A stretch of 64,000 bases of DNA. Origin: Acrocarpospora pleiomorpha (lineage in GTDB: Bacteria > Actinomycetota > Actinomycetes > Streptosporangiales > Streptosporangiaceae). Positions 25,508 through 34,126 of this stretch are shown here, one piece after another (the stretch's first letter is position 1; each line of letters begins with the position of its first letter). The notes beneath the pieces were generated by a model that was given only the letters and a program-made list of their open reading frames with translations, ran no database searches and was not told the origin of the DNA. Made by a program: the position numbers and the translations under genes. The stretch is from positions 1-64,000 of the forward strand of contig NZ_BLAF01000046.1 in the NCBI RefSeq assembly GCF_009687885.1. The letters run 5' to 3'.

Positions 25508-26518
25508 ATGGCCGTCACGGCTAGTTTGCCGGGCGATCTCGACGACGCGCTCGATGCCGCGCTCAGGAGATTCGCTCCCGCTGATATGGCACGATCCGTG
25601 CAGGATCTGATGCGGCAGTATCGGGATGGGGTTGCTCCCGCTGATGTCATCCTCGACTCGGAGATCGATGTTGCGGCGTATGCCGGGTATCGGATGCCTG
25701 CTACGTTCGCGGCGGTGTCGGCGGCTTTGCGTCATACGGCGGAGTTGGCGCCGGGCTTCTTGCCGCGTAGCCATGTGGATGTTGGTGGTGGGACCGGGGC
25801 CTCGGTGTGGGCGGCGGCGCGTGTCTGGGAGTCGCTAGAGAAGGTGACGGTTCTGGAGCAGTCGCCTAAGGCGATCGCCATGGGTGAGTGGCTGGCGAAA
25901 CGGTCGGAAAGTTCGGCTGTGCGTCGCGGTCAGTGGAAGCGCGGAGTTATCCACAAGGCTGTGGATAAACCTGCGGCAGATCTGGTCACCATGTCGTACG
26001 TGCTGGGTGAGTTGCCCTCCACTGTGCAGGAGAGCGTCGTCGTGTCGCTGGCCGCGGACGCCGAGATGGTCGTGTTGATCGAGCCTGGCACTCCGGCGGG
26101 ATACGGCAGGATCCTCGCTGCCCGCGATGTGCTGATAAATCATGGCCTGTCGGTGGTGGCTCCGTGCCCGCATGACCGCGCATGCCCGATCCTCCGCGGC
26201 CGGGACTGGTGCCATTTCTCGGTACGGCTGAACCGCACAGCCCTGCACCGGCAGATCAAGGTAGGCACCCTCAGCTTCGAAGACGAGAAGTTCTCCTATG
26301 TCGCCGCCTCCCGCCACCCCTGGCCCCGGGCTGCCAACCGAGTCCTACGCCATCCCACCCAACGCAAGGGAATGGTCTCCATGCGCCTGTGCACAGACGA
26401 ACACGGCCTGACCGACACCATCGTCTCCAAACGCCAGCGCGACCTCTACCAGCACGCCCGCGACATCTCCTGGGGAAACCAATGGCCACCGGCCACGGCG
26501 GAGGAACAAGCACGGTGA
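25508..26518 (+). CDS. Rsm22-like small ribosomal subunit methyltransferase-family protein
   Basis: A 336-aa protein of the Rsm22/METTL17 type, SAM-methyltransferase-like proteins linked to small ribosomal subunit assembly. Seen: SHVDVGGGTGASVWAAARVW (SAM-binding loop, about residue 88), SYVLGELPS near 160, VLIEPGTPAGYGRILAAR near 195, and a Cys cluster PCPHDRACPILRGRDWCHFS near 218-237 with another Cys in MRLCTDE, consistent with the iron-sulfur site of this family. ATG at 25508 is chosen: GGAG lies nine bases upstream and the family usually starts just before the LPGDLDDALDAAL segment; ATGs at 25454 and 25481 are in frame. It is convergent to the next gene. Confidence 0.85.
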   Translation: MAVTASLPGDLDDALDAALRRFAPADMARSVQDLMRQYRDGVAPADVILDSEIDVAAYAGYRMPATFAAVSAALRHTAELAPGFLPRSHVDVGGGTGASVWAAARVWESLEKVTVLEQSPKAIAMGEWLAKRSESSAVRRGQWKRGVIHKAVDKPAADLVTMSYVLGELPSTVQESVVVSLAADAEMVVLIEPGTPAGYGRILAARDVLINHGLSVVAPCPHDRACPILRGRDWCHFSVRLNRTALHRQIKVGTLSFEDEKFSYVAASRHPWPRAANRVLRHPTQRKGMVSMRLCTDEHGLTDTIVSKRQRDLYQHARDISWGNQWPPATAEEQAR

Positions 26519-26616
26519 ACCTCCGGGGCTCAGGCAGGTAGATGCCAGCTCGGCCACCCAGCCACACGCGCTGTCGCTCTCGTCTGAGCGGTGTTGCCCT
26601 CAGCGGCATACGACCG

Positions 26617-27549
26617 TCATGACACCAGGTACGACAATGGCTCTCCGGCTGCGAACGCCGCGATCTGCCTTTCCAACACCCGTAGCGCGCCCGCACGAGC
26701 GGTGGGCACCATTCCACCGACATGTGGAGTCATGATGAGATTCGGGCAATCCCAGATGGGGTGATCGGCGGGCAAGGGTTCAGGATCCACCACATCCAGG
26801 GCTGCGCGGATGCGCCCCGCCTTCAGGTGCGCAACCAGTGCGTCAGTATCGACGATCCCCCCGCGGGCGACGTTCATGAAAAGTGCGCCCACCTTCATGT
26901 GACGGAAGAAGTCGTCGTTCACGAGCTTCGCGGTCGACGCGTTGAGCGGGATGATAATGATCACCACGTCGTGGTGGGGTAGGAGAGCATGCAGCTCCTC
27001 CAGCCCATGGACGCGACCATGCTCGTCTTCGCGACCAGTTCGAGCCAGCCGCGTCACCGGCGCGTCGAAGGCCGCGATGCGCTGTCGCAATGCCTCGCCG
27101 ATGTTCCCGGTGCCGATGATCAGCACCCGCTGGTCAGCGAGGGCTTCTGCGTCGTAGGGGTCCCAAATCCGCTGCTTCCCATCAAGAACTGCCTTGTCGA
27201 TCCGACGCAGGCTGGCCAGCAGCAGTGCCATCGCGACCTCGGAGGTGCCGACGTGATGAACGTTGGCGAGTCGGTGCAGCAACACACCTGCGGGGATGAG
27301 GGACTGGATGGCGTTGACTCCCGCGGACATCGTCTGCACAACACGCAGTGAAGGGAACTCGGCCAGTCGCTCGACGGAGGCGGGCCATCCCATCATCGGC
27401 TGGATGACCATCTGCACTCGGTTCAGATCGTCACCCAAGGATGCGGGGGGCGTCTCCCAGTCCCATATCCGGGCCTCGACGCCGGAAGGGATGGAGATGT
27501 CCGCGAGGAGGCTCGCGTCGGGCAGGGTGACGATCGGTATCTTGCTCAC
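26617..27549 (-). CDS. D-2-hydroxyacid dehydrogenase (NAD-dependent)
   Basis: A 310-aa member of the D-isomer-specific 2-hydroxyacid dehydrogenase family, which reduces 2-oxoacids to D-2-hydroxyacids or the reverse. The Rossmann loop is VLIIGTGNIGEALRQRI near residue 142; the catalytic Arg lies in MNVARGGIVDTDAL, the Glu in DVVDPEPLPADHPIW, and the His in LIMTPHVGGMVP. The GTG start has AAGGAG six bases upstream. It is divergent from the acyl-CoA dehydrogenase gene with a short shared promoter region, so it may belong to the same regulon. Its substrate is unknown. Confidence 0.9.
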   Translation of the reverse strand: MSKIPIVTLPDASLLADISIPSGVEARIWDWETPPASLGDDLNRVQMVIQPMMGWPASVERLAEFPSLRVVQTMSAGVNAIQSLIPAGVLLHRLANVHHVGTSEVAMALLLASLRRIDKAVLDGKQRIWDPYDAEALADQRVLIIGTGNIGEALRQRIAAFDAPVTRLARTGREDEHGRVHGLEELHALLPHHDVVIIIIPLNASTAKLVNDDFFRHMKVGALFMNVARGGIVDTDALVAHLKAGRIRAALDVVDPEPLPADHPIWDCPNLIMTPHVGGMVPTARAGALRVLERQIAAFAAGEPLSYLVS

Positions 27550-27579
27550 CTTATCTCCTTCAATCTTGTAGCCGATTGT

Positions 27580-27598
27580 ATTCTATCTGCCATAGGAT
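27580..27598. promoter_or_regulatory. Candidate operator in the divergent promoter
   Basis: ATTCTAT-CTGCC-ATAGGAT is an imperfect inverted repeat with 6 of 7 paired positions, lying between the divergent 2-hydroxyacid dehydrogenase and acyl-CoA dehydrogenase genes. The only regulator in that gene run is the GntR/FCD protein at its end, so this is a possible binding site. The assignment is inference; no second copy was found. Confidence 0.3.
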
Positions 27599-27626
27599 TG
27601 CATCAGATACTAACGAAGGGTGGCCG

Positions 27627-28781
27627 ATGTACCCTCTCCTCAGCACTGATGAGACCACCGACCTTGCACGCTGGACCGAAGAGAGCCAGCGTGAGCTCGC
27701 CGCCTTCGCCTCCCAACATCGCGCCGAACTCGACGCGGCGAACGCGGCTGGGCGTTTCCCCCGGGACCTGTACCTCGAGTTCGGGCGTCGAGGCTACCTC
27801 GCCCCCTTCGTACCGAAGGAATACGGCGGCCTCGGGGGCGGGATTGCCGAGTACGCCGTCATCGCCGAAGAAGTCGGCCGGCACGGCCTGGTGAGCGGTC
27901 AGATCGCCGCTCAGGGCGAGCGTTGGCTTCTCGACTGGGGCACGTCAGAGCAGAAGGACGAGTGGCTTGCGGCGATCTCCTCGGGGGAGAAGATCTTCTC
28001 CGAGTCCATCTCGGAGAAGAACGCAGGTTCGTCGTTCAAGACGATGAAAGCCACAGCGACGCGTGCGGGCTCCGATTGGATCATCAATGCTCAGAAGACC
28101 CATGTGAACATGGGTGCCGACTCCGACGTGACGCTCGTCTACGCGATCGCGGAAGAAGGCCTCACGAGCTTCCTCGTAGACGCCTCGCTTCCGGGGGTCG
28201 AGCGCCGGCAGACCGATCCAGTTGGTCTCCGGCTCGTCCCCACCGCCGACATGAGCTTCATCGACGTCCGGATTCCGGCCTCGGCAATCCTGGGCGAACC
28301 TGGCGGGGGTCTGCAAACCTTCCTGTCGACTTTCAACGTGAGCCGGCTAGGCAACGCCTCCGAACTCATCGGTCTCGGCCGACGCGCGATGGCGCACGCG
28401 GTTGAGTACGCCAAACAGCGCATCGTCGGAGAGTCCGTCGTCACCTCGTTCCAAGGCATCCAGTGGATGATCGCGGACGCCTGGCAGGCGCTCGCGGCCG
28501 CCTCCCTCGCTCGCGACAACGCTGTGCTGACCTATGAGCGCACGGGATCCGTGGCGCTCGAAACGAGCCTGGCCAAACGCCTCGCCATCGACGCGGCCGA
28601 GCTTGCCAGCACCTCGGCCTACTCCATCGTCGGAGGTCACGGGCTCTATTTCGACCAGCCGTACACCGCGATACTCAACGACATCAAGGTGCTCAAGGTC
28701 GCGGGCGGCTCCTCGGAAATCCTTCGCAACTACATTGCCACACGCGTGCTCAAGCACAACGCCCTCGAGGGAATAGCGTGA
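27627..28781 (+). CDS. Acyl-CoA dehydrogenase family protein
   Basis: A 384-aa FAD enzyme predicted to oxidise an acyl-CoA to the 2-enoyl-CoA. The family layout is seen: helical N-terminus with FVPKEYGGLGGGIAEYAVI, the flavin/substrate segment ISEKNAGSSFKTMKATATRA, WIINAQKTHVNMGADSDVTL, and the C-terminal LKVAGGSSEILRNYIATRVL. At the position where medium-chain enzymes carry the catalytic Glu (YEGT), this one reads VAGG, so its base, if it is a dehydrogenase, must lie elsewhere, as in several actinobacterial FadE proteins. ATG at 27627 has GAAGGG upstream. It overlaps the acyl-CoA ligase gene by 4 bp and heads a six-gene run. Confidence 0.88.
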   Translation: MYPLLSTDETTDLARWTEESQRELAAFASQHRAELDAANAAGRFPRDLYLEFGRRGYLAPFVPKEYGGLGGGIAEYAVIAEEVGRHGLVSGQIAAQGERWLLDWGTSEQKDEWLAAISSGEKIFSESISEKNAGSSFKTMKATATRAGSDWIINAQKTHVNMGADSDVTLVYAIAEEGLTSFLVDASLPGVERRQTDPVGLRLVPTADMSFIDVRIPASAILGEPGGGLQTFLSTFNVSRLGNASELIGLGRRAMAHAVEYAKQRIVGESVVTSFQGIQWMIADAWQALAAASLARDNAVLTYERTGSVALETSLAKRLAIDAAELASTSAYSIVGGHGLYFDQPYTAILNDIKVLKVAGGSSEILRNYIATRVLKHNALEGIA

Positions 28782-30223
28782 CCGAGAACGTCGCTCAGCT
28801 GCTGACTTCGCGCGCCGTCGAGCGACCAGATCTTGTTTTGGGTACGCATGACGACCCCATTCGACTCGCCGACGCCATACGTTGTGCGGCCGGGCGCGCC
28901 AGCGCGCTCCTACGTCTGACCGAAGCGGGGCGCCTCGTCGCCATGGTTGGCGAGACGAGCACCGACTATCTCATCACCTGGATGGCATGCGTTCTGGCCG
29001 GAACTCCGGTGGCGCTCATCAACCCCACCTACCCCGTCGGCTTGCTCAGCGAGATGATCGAGGATTTCCGGCCGACTGTGCTGCTGAGCTCCCCCGAACT
29101 CGCCCCGGAGATCGGCTGGACTGGGCCCGTCATGTCGATCGAGGGCGCGCGGAACGGGAAAGGCGGGGTCGAAGTTCAGCCCGGCCTGGCATCCGACCCG
29201 CTAGCCACAGTGTCTTTCATGCACACGTCGGGGACGACGGGCCGTCCGAAGTTCTGCGCTCAATCACATGCTTACTTTCTTCGCCTCGGTGCGGATGTCG
29301 CCGCAGCGATGAGTCTCACCGCGCAGGACCGCGTCTTTGCGCCCTTGCCCATGTTCCATATCAACCCCCTCGGCTACGGACTGTTCGGCGCCCTCACCGC
29401 GGGTGCTGATGTCCTCGCCGTACGCAAGTTCTCGGCGAGCATGTTCTGGCAGATCGTGTCAGAAGAGAGGATCACCGCACTCGTTCTGCATGCCCCGCCC
29501 GTCGCGATCCTCAATCGCCGTGACGCGTCGGAGAGCGAGGTCCCGAAGCGGGTGCGCACGATGTTCTACGCGGACGCGACCTTCATGCGACGGTTCGGTA
29601 TCCCACACGCCGTATCGGGGTACGGCTCAACCGAGGCCGGCGGACTGTCGCATCTGAAGGAATGGCGCGCCGATGACGACATTCCCGAGGATGCCAGCCG
29701 ACATGGGGGACCCCCGCGAAAGAACATCCAGTGGCGTCTCGACGGCGTCGGCCAGATCCTGGTGCGGGCAACCCGGCCCGGCGTCCTGTTCGATGGTTAC
29801 CTGCAAGACGGACAACTCTCGGCCCCCTTCGACGACAACGGATGGTTCCCCACGGGCGACTTCGGCCGACGGGACGAGGACGGCAACCTGGTCTTCGTGG
29901 AGCGTGCCTCGGAGTCCATCCGGGTCAAGGGAGAGTTCGTCCCCATCCACTTTGTCGAGGACCATATCGGCCGGGTGCACGGGATCGACGATCTCGCACT
30001 GTGGAAGCGGCCGGGGACGCTGGTAGACGACGAGGTCGTCCTGTACGTGGTGACGGACTCGATTCCGCTCGCCGCACTCAGACAGGCATCTGCGGAGTTG
30101 CCCGCCTTCATGCGCCCTCGTGCGGTCATCCGCACAGCGCGGTTGCCACGAGACGCCGCGGCCGGGAAAGTCCAGCGGCGACTCCTCGGCGAGCAGCCCA
30201 TCCTCGAGGAGGTGCCCCTGTGA
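28778..30223 (+). CDS. Acyl-CoA synthetase / AMP-dependent ligase
   Basis: A 481-aa adenylate-forming enzyme expected to activate a carboxylic acid as its CoA thioester. Motifs in order: HTSGTTGRPK (ATP-binding, about residue 148), GYGSTEAGGL (about 285), PTGDFGRRDEDGNLVFVERA (about 363) and the C-terminal catalytic Lys in RDAAAGKVQRRLL. The GTG start overlaps the stop of the acyl-CoA dehydrogenase (GTGA) and its own stop overlaps the next start, so the genes are translationally coupled. It probably feeds the adjacent dehydrogenase and hydratase; the acid is unknown. Confidence 0.9.
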   Translation: MTENVAQLLTSRAVERPDLVLGTHDDPIRLADAIRCAAGRASALLRLTEAGRLVAMVGETSTDYLITWMACVLAGTPVALINPTYPVGLLSEMIEDFRPTVLLSSPELAPEIGWTGPVMSIEGARNGKGGVEVQPGLASDPLATVSFMHTSGTTGRPKFCAQSHAYFLRLGADVAAAMSLTAQDRVFAPLPMFHINPLGYGLFGALTAGADVLAVRKFSASMFWQIVSEERITALVLHAPPVAILNRRDASESEVPKRVRTMFYADATFMRRFGIPHAVSGYGSTEAGGLSHLKEWRADDDIPEDASRHGGPPRKNIQWRLDGVGQILVRATRPGVLFDGYLQDGQLSAPFDDNGWFPTGDFGRRDEDGNLVFVERASESIRVKGEFVPIHFVEDHIGRVHGIDDLALWKRPGTLVDDEVVLYVVTDSIPLAALRQASAELPAFMRPRAVIRTARLPRDAAAGKVQRRLLGEQPILEEVPL

Positions 30224-31056
30224 GCACGACGCTGCCCGATTGGGCCGTCGGCATGACGGATCTTCACGTGCACGCCGCACCGAGTCTTCTGCCACGGCAC
30301 GCGGGTGATCGCGAAACGGTCAGACTCGGACGCTCGCTCGGTTTCGTAGCCCTCGTGCTCAAGTCGCACGAAGGGTCCACCGTCGAGCGGGCCATGACCG
30401 CTGGTGACGGCGCAATCGGCGGAATCGTACTCAACAGCGCAGTGGGCGGGGCGAACGCGGATGCCGCCGAGGTCGCCGCGCGCTTGGGGGGCCGCATCGT
30501 CTGGATGCCCACGGTCTCGTCAGCGACCCATAAACGCGGCTCCGCCAATACCGAACTGCGAGTCCACAGCGGGTTCTCACTCCGTCTGGTCGACGTGATC
30601 GTCGACGGCAGAATCCTCCCGGCCTGGCTGGACGTGCTGGATGTGATCGCGCACTACAACATGGTGCTCGCGAGCGGTCACCTCTCGGCGGACGAGACCG
30701 TGCAACTCTTCACGGAAGCTCGACGACGCGGCGTGGAGAGGCTGCTGGTGAATCACCCCAAAATGGTGTTTCTCGGATGGCACGAGGATGCGTCCAAGAA
30801 GCTACGCAAACTGGATGCCCGGCTGGAGCTCGGCATTCTGCCCGATCTGCTGGGCTCACCGGAGCACACGAGCCTGCGACTGCTCGAAGAGTATCCGCAC
30901 GAGCTGCTCATCTTCGGCGGCGATCTCGGGCACGCGCATCATCCCGACATGTCGGAGGCGCTCCCACCGTGGCTCGCCGAACTCGAGGCCAGGGCGGGCG
31001 CGAGCGCGGCGCGAGCCATCATGACGTCACAGGGGCGGGAGCTGATTCTGCCATGA
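30220..31056 (+). CDS. DUF6282-like amidohydrolase-fold protein
   Basis: A 278-aa protein with an amidohydrolase-like metal site: MTDLHVHAAPSLLPRHAGDR at the N-terminus (HxH), VLKSHEG, VLASGHLSADE, LLVNHPKMVF and the acidic end of FGGDLGHAHHPDMSEALPPW. The sequence resembles proteins grouped as DUF6282. The GTG start overlaps the upstream stop by 4 bp. Its position between a CoA ligase and a VOC protein suggests hydrolysis of a precursor or intermediate in this catabolic run; no substrate can be named. Confidence 0.7.
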   Translation: MSTTLPDWAVGMTDLHVHAAPSLLPRHAGDRETVRLGRSLGFVALVLKSHEGSTVERAMTAGDGAIGGIVLNSAVGGANADAAEVAARLGGRIVWMPTVSSATHKRGSANTELRVHSGFSLRLVDVIVDGRILPAWLDVLDVIAHYNMVLASGHLSADETVQLFTEARRRGVERLLVNHPKMVFLGWHEDASKKLRKLDARLELGILPDLLGSPEHTSLRLLEEYPHELLIFGGDLGHAHHPDMSEALPPWLAELEARAGASAARAIMTSQGRELILP

Positions 31057-31072
31057 CATGCGAGGAGGTCCG

Positions 31073-31600
31073 ATGAACATGGAGCGACCCCACCGGCCTT
31101 ACCGGCTTATCGACCATATCGGGTTTATCGTGCCGGATCTGGAGGCGGCCATCGCACGCTGGGAGGCGGTTACCGGCTACACCTTCAGCCCGATCGCCCG
31201 ATACCGAACATCACGGTACGTCGACAACTCTGACCCTGAGCCGCACGCTCATGACGCGCGCATCGCATTCTCCCGGGAAGGTCCACCCCGCATCGAGCTC
31301 ATGGAGGCCACTGGCTCGGGAACGCATACGCTGTCCGAAAGCGGTGTCCACCACTTCGGGTTTCTCGGCGTCGAGGATTCAGAAGAGGAGCGGGAGCGCC
31401 TCTCGGCCCTCGGCATACGTGCCGACGGCGAGTCACTTGACGAGGAAGGCCGTCCGCTGCTGTGGTTCACCGACAAGCGTGACCTCGACGGGATTCGGCT
31501 CGAGTTTGTCTCCCCGCGTGAGCAGCCGACGGTGCGGGACGACGGCGGGGAACTCTGGCGCACCACGGACGGCAGGAAGACCCTATGGCCACCGACATGA
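31073..31600 (+). CDS. VOC family protein
   Basis: A 175-aa glyoxalase-fold protein: RLIDHIGFIVPDLEAAIARW opens the first module with a metal-binding-type His, RIELMEATGSGTH ends it, GVHHFGFLGVEDSEEERERL opens the second and RLEFVSPREQP ends it. The ATG at 31073 has GAGGAGG close upstream. It overlaps the next gene by 16 bp. In CoA-ester catabolic runs such proteins can be epimerases or lyases, for example of the methylmalonyl-CoA epimerase type; the actual role here is not shown. Confidence 0.85.
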   Translation: MNMERPHRPYRLIDHIGFIVPDLEAAIARWEAVTGYTFSPIARYRTSRYVDNSDPEPHAHDARIAFSREGPPRIELMEATGSGTHTLSESGVHHFGFLGVEDSEEERERLSALGIRADGESLDEEGRPLLWFTDKRDLDGIRLEFVSPREQPTVRDDGGELWRTTDGRKTLWPPT

Positions 31601-32358
31601 GCGCGATGCCTACCGGACGTATCCTCCTCGAACGGCACGGTGCCGTCGCGGTGATTCGCCTTCATGCGCCGGAACGTCGCAACGCCCTCGATCCGGAGAT
31701 GGCAGATGACCTCGTCGCTGCCTGCGGCATCATCGCCCGCGACGAGTCCTGCGGGGCGGCCGTGATCTTCGGCAGCGGTGCCGGTTTCTGCTCGGGTGCG
31801 GTTCGTGACGTGCTGGCTCATGCCGGCGAAGATCCGGCAGAGGAGGGCCGCTGGGACGACATCTCACGCATCTACCATGCCTTCACAGCCGTCGGTGAGC
31901 TTCCTGTTCCGACCATCGCCGCCCTCGATGGGGCAGCGGTCGGTGCTGGGATGAACCTTGCGCTGGCCACCGACATCCGCATCGTCACAGCGAACGCGAT
32001 GTTCCGTTCCGGGTTCATGGAGATCGGCATCCATCCCGGCGGCGGCCACCTCCATCTGCTCGAGCGGCAGATTGGACGCGGCACCGCTGCCGCAATCGGT
32101 GTTTTCGGAGCGGATGTACGAGGATCACGGGCGGTAGAACTCGGTCTGGCATGGTCGTGCGTGACCAGTGCACAGTTGGAGGAGGAGGCCCTTAGCCTGG
32201 CGGCGCGCGTAGCGGCGGATCCCGCGCTGGCGCGTCAGCTTGTCCTGTCCTTTCGTATGGAAGCCTCTGGAGTACCGTGGGACTCGGCGCGGCACATCGA
32301 GCGCAGCGCTCAGATGTGGTCGTTGCGACGACGCGCGAAGGGAAAGCGGAGCGTATGA
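31585..32358 (+). CDS. Enoyl-CoA hydratase/isomerase (crotonase) family
   Basis: A 257-aa crotonase-fold enzyme. RRNALDPEMADDLVAACGII, GSGAGFCSGAVRDVLA (first oxyanion-hole strand), ALDGAAVGAGMNLALATDIR (second oxyanion-hole segment) and FMEIGIHPGGGHLHLLERQI are visible. Hydration of the enoyl-CoA made by the upstream dehydrogenase is the likely reaction; the usual second catalytic Glu is not evident in the IHPGGG segment, so another crotonase reaction is possible. It overlaps the VOC gene at its start and the GntR gene at its end (ATGA). Confidence 0.87.
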   Translation: MATDMSAMPTGRILLERHGAVAVIRLHAPERRNALDPEMADDLVAACGIIARDESCGAAVIFGSGAGFCSGAVRDVLAHAGEDPAEEGRWDDISRIYHAFTAVGELPVPTIAALDGAAVGAGMNLALATDIRIVTANAMFRSGFMEIGIHPGGGHLHLLERQIGRGTAAAIGVFGADVRGSRAVELGLAWSCVTSAQLEEEALSLAARVAADPALARQLVLSFRMEASGVPWDSARHIERSAQMWSLRRRAKGKRSV

Positions 32359-33032
32359 CGAGCGTGGTGTCGGTTGCCACCTCCTTGAGTTCACAGTTGC
32401 GCGAGATGCTGCTCGATGGTGAGCTAGCGCCCGGGGAGCCGGTGCGCCAGGAGGCACTGGCTAAGCATTTCGGTGTCAGCCGTGTCCCGGTGCGTGAAGC
32501 GTTGCGGATGCTCGAATCCGAGGGCATCGTCAAACACACCCCTAACGCCGGGTACACCATCACGAAGCTGACGGAGTCGGAACTCAAACAGACCTACATC
32601 GTCCGTGAGGCTCTGGAGACCGAGCTCATCCGCGCGATGCCCGAGGTGGAGGAGATCGACCTCGACATCCTGCGCACTCTGAACGACGAGATGGCAGCCT
32701 ATGTATCGGCGGGGAATGTCGGCGCCGCCAATGTGACGAACCGACGATTTCATTTCAAGATCTTCGACCTCTGCGGATTGAGCCTCGTCACGAGCTTCGT
32801 CGAGATGGCGTGGGCGCGTGCCGCGCCGTATCACATCCTGGTCCTGAGCGCTCCTGAGCAGGCCCCCCGCATCTTCGACGAGCATCTCATCATGATCGAG
32901 CAGATTCGAACGCATGACATCGATGGCTTGCTCGCAACGATCGACCACCACCGCGTCACCGGCCAGAACCGTGTCATGCAAACGCTGCAGCTGCTCCGTC
33001 GGCATGGCCGAGATCTCACGGAGCATTCCTGA
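32355..33032 (+). CDS. GntR-family regulator, FCD subfamily
   Basis: A 225-aa repressor-type protein: N-terminal winged helix PVRQEALAKHFGVSRVPVRE then ALRMLESEGIVKHTPNAGYT, and a C-terminal all-helical FCD ligand domain (YIVREALETELIRAM, RRFHFKIFDLCG, DEHLIMIEQIRTHDIDGLLA) with His residues that usually hold a metal and bind an acid. The ATG overlaps the hydratase stop (ATGA), placing it last in the acyl-CoA run, which it likely controls. Its effector is probably the acid degraded by the pathway (inference). Confidence 0.92.
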   Translation: MTSVVSVATSLSSQLREMLLDGELAPGEPVRQEALAKHFGVSRVPVREALRMLESEGIVKHTPNAGYTITKLTESELKQTYIVREALETELIRAMPEVEEIDLDILRTLNDEMAAYVSAGNVGAANVTNRRFHFKIFDLCGLSLVTSFVEMAWARAAPYHILVLSAPEQAPRIFDEHLIMIEQIRTHDIDGLLATIDHHRVTGQNRVMQTLQLLRRHGRDLTEHS

Positions 33033-33040
33033 TCCAGCGC

Positions 33041-33847
33041 TCACAATTCGTTCGGGATGACCGTCTTCGCCACGTGCACGGTGAGCCCCGCGTCTCGCAA
33101 CGCCGCGATGTCGCGCGCGGAGACGGCATCATCCACGACAACGTGAGTGAATTCTGAAACCGAGCACACCCGGTACAGAGCGACCTGCCCGAGCTTGCTG
33201 CTATCGAGCAGAAGCACGCGGGTGGTGGCGCTCGCCAGCATGCGACGCTTGATTGCCACGATCTGCTGGTCCTGATGGTAGAGGTCTCCGTTATGCAGAC
33301 CCGTGCACGAGGCGAAAAGGATGTCGGCGTGGACATCGGCGAGGAAGCGTTCGGCTAACGTTCCCATTGTCGCGCGGTAGCGGGGCTGGTAGTCGCCTCC
33401 CACCGTGATCAGCCGAATCTCGGGCTTCGCTATGAGCTGGTCGATGGCGAGCTGGAAATTGGTCACCACGGTCACCGCATCCGTGGGTTTGAGCCGCTGC
33501 ACGAGGCCGAGCGCCGTGGTCGACTCATCGAGCAGGATGACATTCCCCGGTGCCACGAGACCCGCGGCCGCCTTGGCGATGGCGTGCTTCTGGATGCGCG
33601 CGGCCCCTTCTCGGTAGCTGGCCTCGCTCTCAAACGACGAGGAACGGGCGGCGGTCGCTCCACCACGAACCTTCCGCAGCACACCGCGCTCGTGAAGCAC
33701 ATCGAAGTCGCGATGCACGGTCATGCGACTGACCCGAAGCGCGTGTGCCACGTGGCTGACGGTGACATGCCCATGCTCGACGAGTTGCTCTTGAATCCAG
33801 GTCAACCGAGCGGACTGGTCCACGTATGGTCCGGACATCTCAACCAT
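33041..33847 (-). CDS. DeoR-family transcriptional repressor
   Basis: A 268-aa regulator: the N-terminal HTH reads VTVSHVAHALRVSRMTVHRD followed by FDVLHERGVLRKVRGGA, the standard DeoR pattern, and the C-terminal sugar-phosphate sensor domain shows ILLDESTTALGLVQRL, VVTNFQLAI and VGGDYQPRYRATMG. The ATG at 33847 has AGGAGAG eight bases upstream. It is divergent from the sugar ABC transporter operon, which it very probably represses until a phosphorylated intermediate accumulates. It ends 8 bp from the convergent GntR gene. Confidence 0.92.
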   Translation of the reverse strand: MVEMSGPYVDQSARLTWIQEQLVEHGHVTVSHVAHALRVSRMTVHRDFDVLHERGVLRKVRGGATAARSSSFESEASYREGAARIQKHAIAKAAAGLVAPGNVILLDESTTALGLVQRLKPTDAVTVVTNFQLAIDQLIAKPEIRLITVGGDYQPRYRATMGTLAERFLADVHADILFASCTGLHNGDLYHQDQQIVAIKRRMLASATTRVLLLDSSKLGQVALYRVCSVSEFTHVVVDDAVSARDIAALRDAGLTVHVAKTVIPNEL

Positions 33848-33897
33848 GCGATCAACTCTCCTGCGTGTGACATTCGATGAATTTATGTACATCGCAA

Positions 33898-33930
33898 ATT
33901 GAATTCAATCAACAGAGATTTTGGATTGAA
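33898..33930. promoter_or_regulatory. Candidate DeoR operator cluster
   Basis: In the AT-rich gap between the DeoR gene and the transporter operon lies a perfect 12-bp palindrome, ATTGAATTCAAT (33898-33909). Its right half extends to TTCAATC (33904-33910), which is repeated in inverted form as GATTGAA at 33924-33930. Three related half-sites within 33 bp, just upstream of the repressor's own start, make a good autoregulatory and operon operator candidate. The assignment to this regulator is inference. Confidence 0.5.
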
Positions 33931-34126
33931 CATCATTCTTGCTGGCAAAAGTCGAACGCCGAGCCGCATGATACGTTCGCGACGTACCCGACCGCAACGC
34001 CCATCTCGTGATCATATGAGACAAATGCTTGCGGATGTATCAGGGGGTGCCTAGCATTGCGGCAGTCGGCGGGGCCGATGGCGCGAAGATGCACCTCCGC
34101 ATCGGCGTCCGATGATCGGAGCGGGC

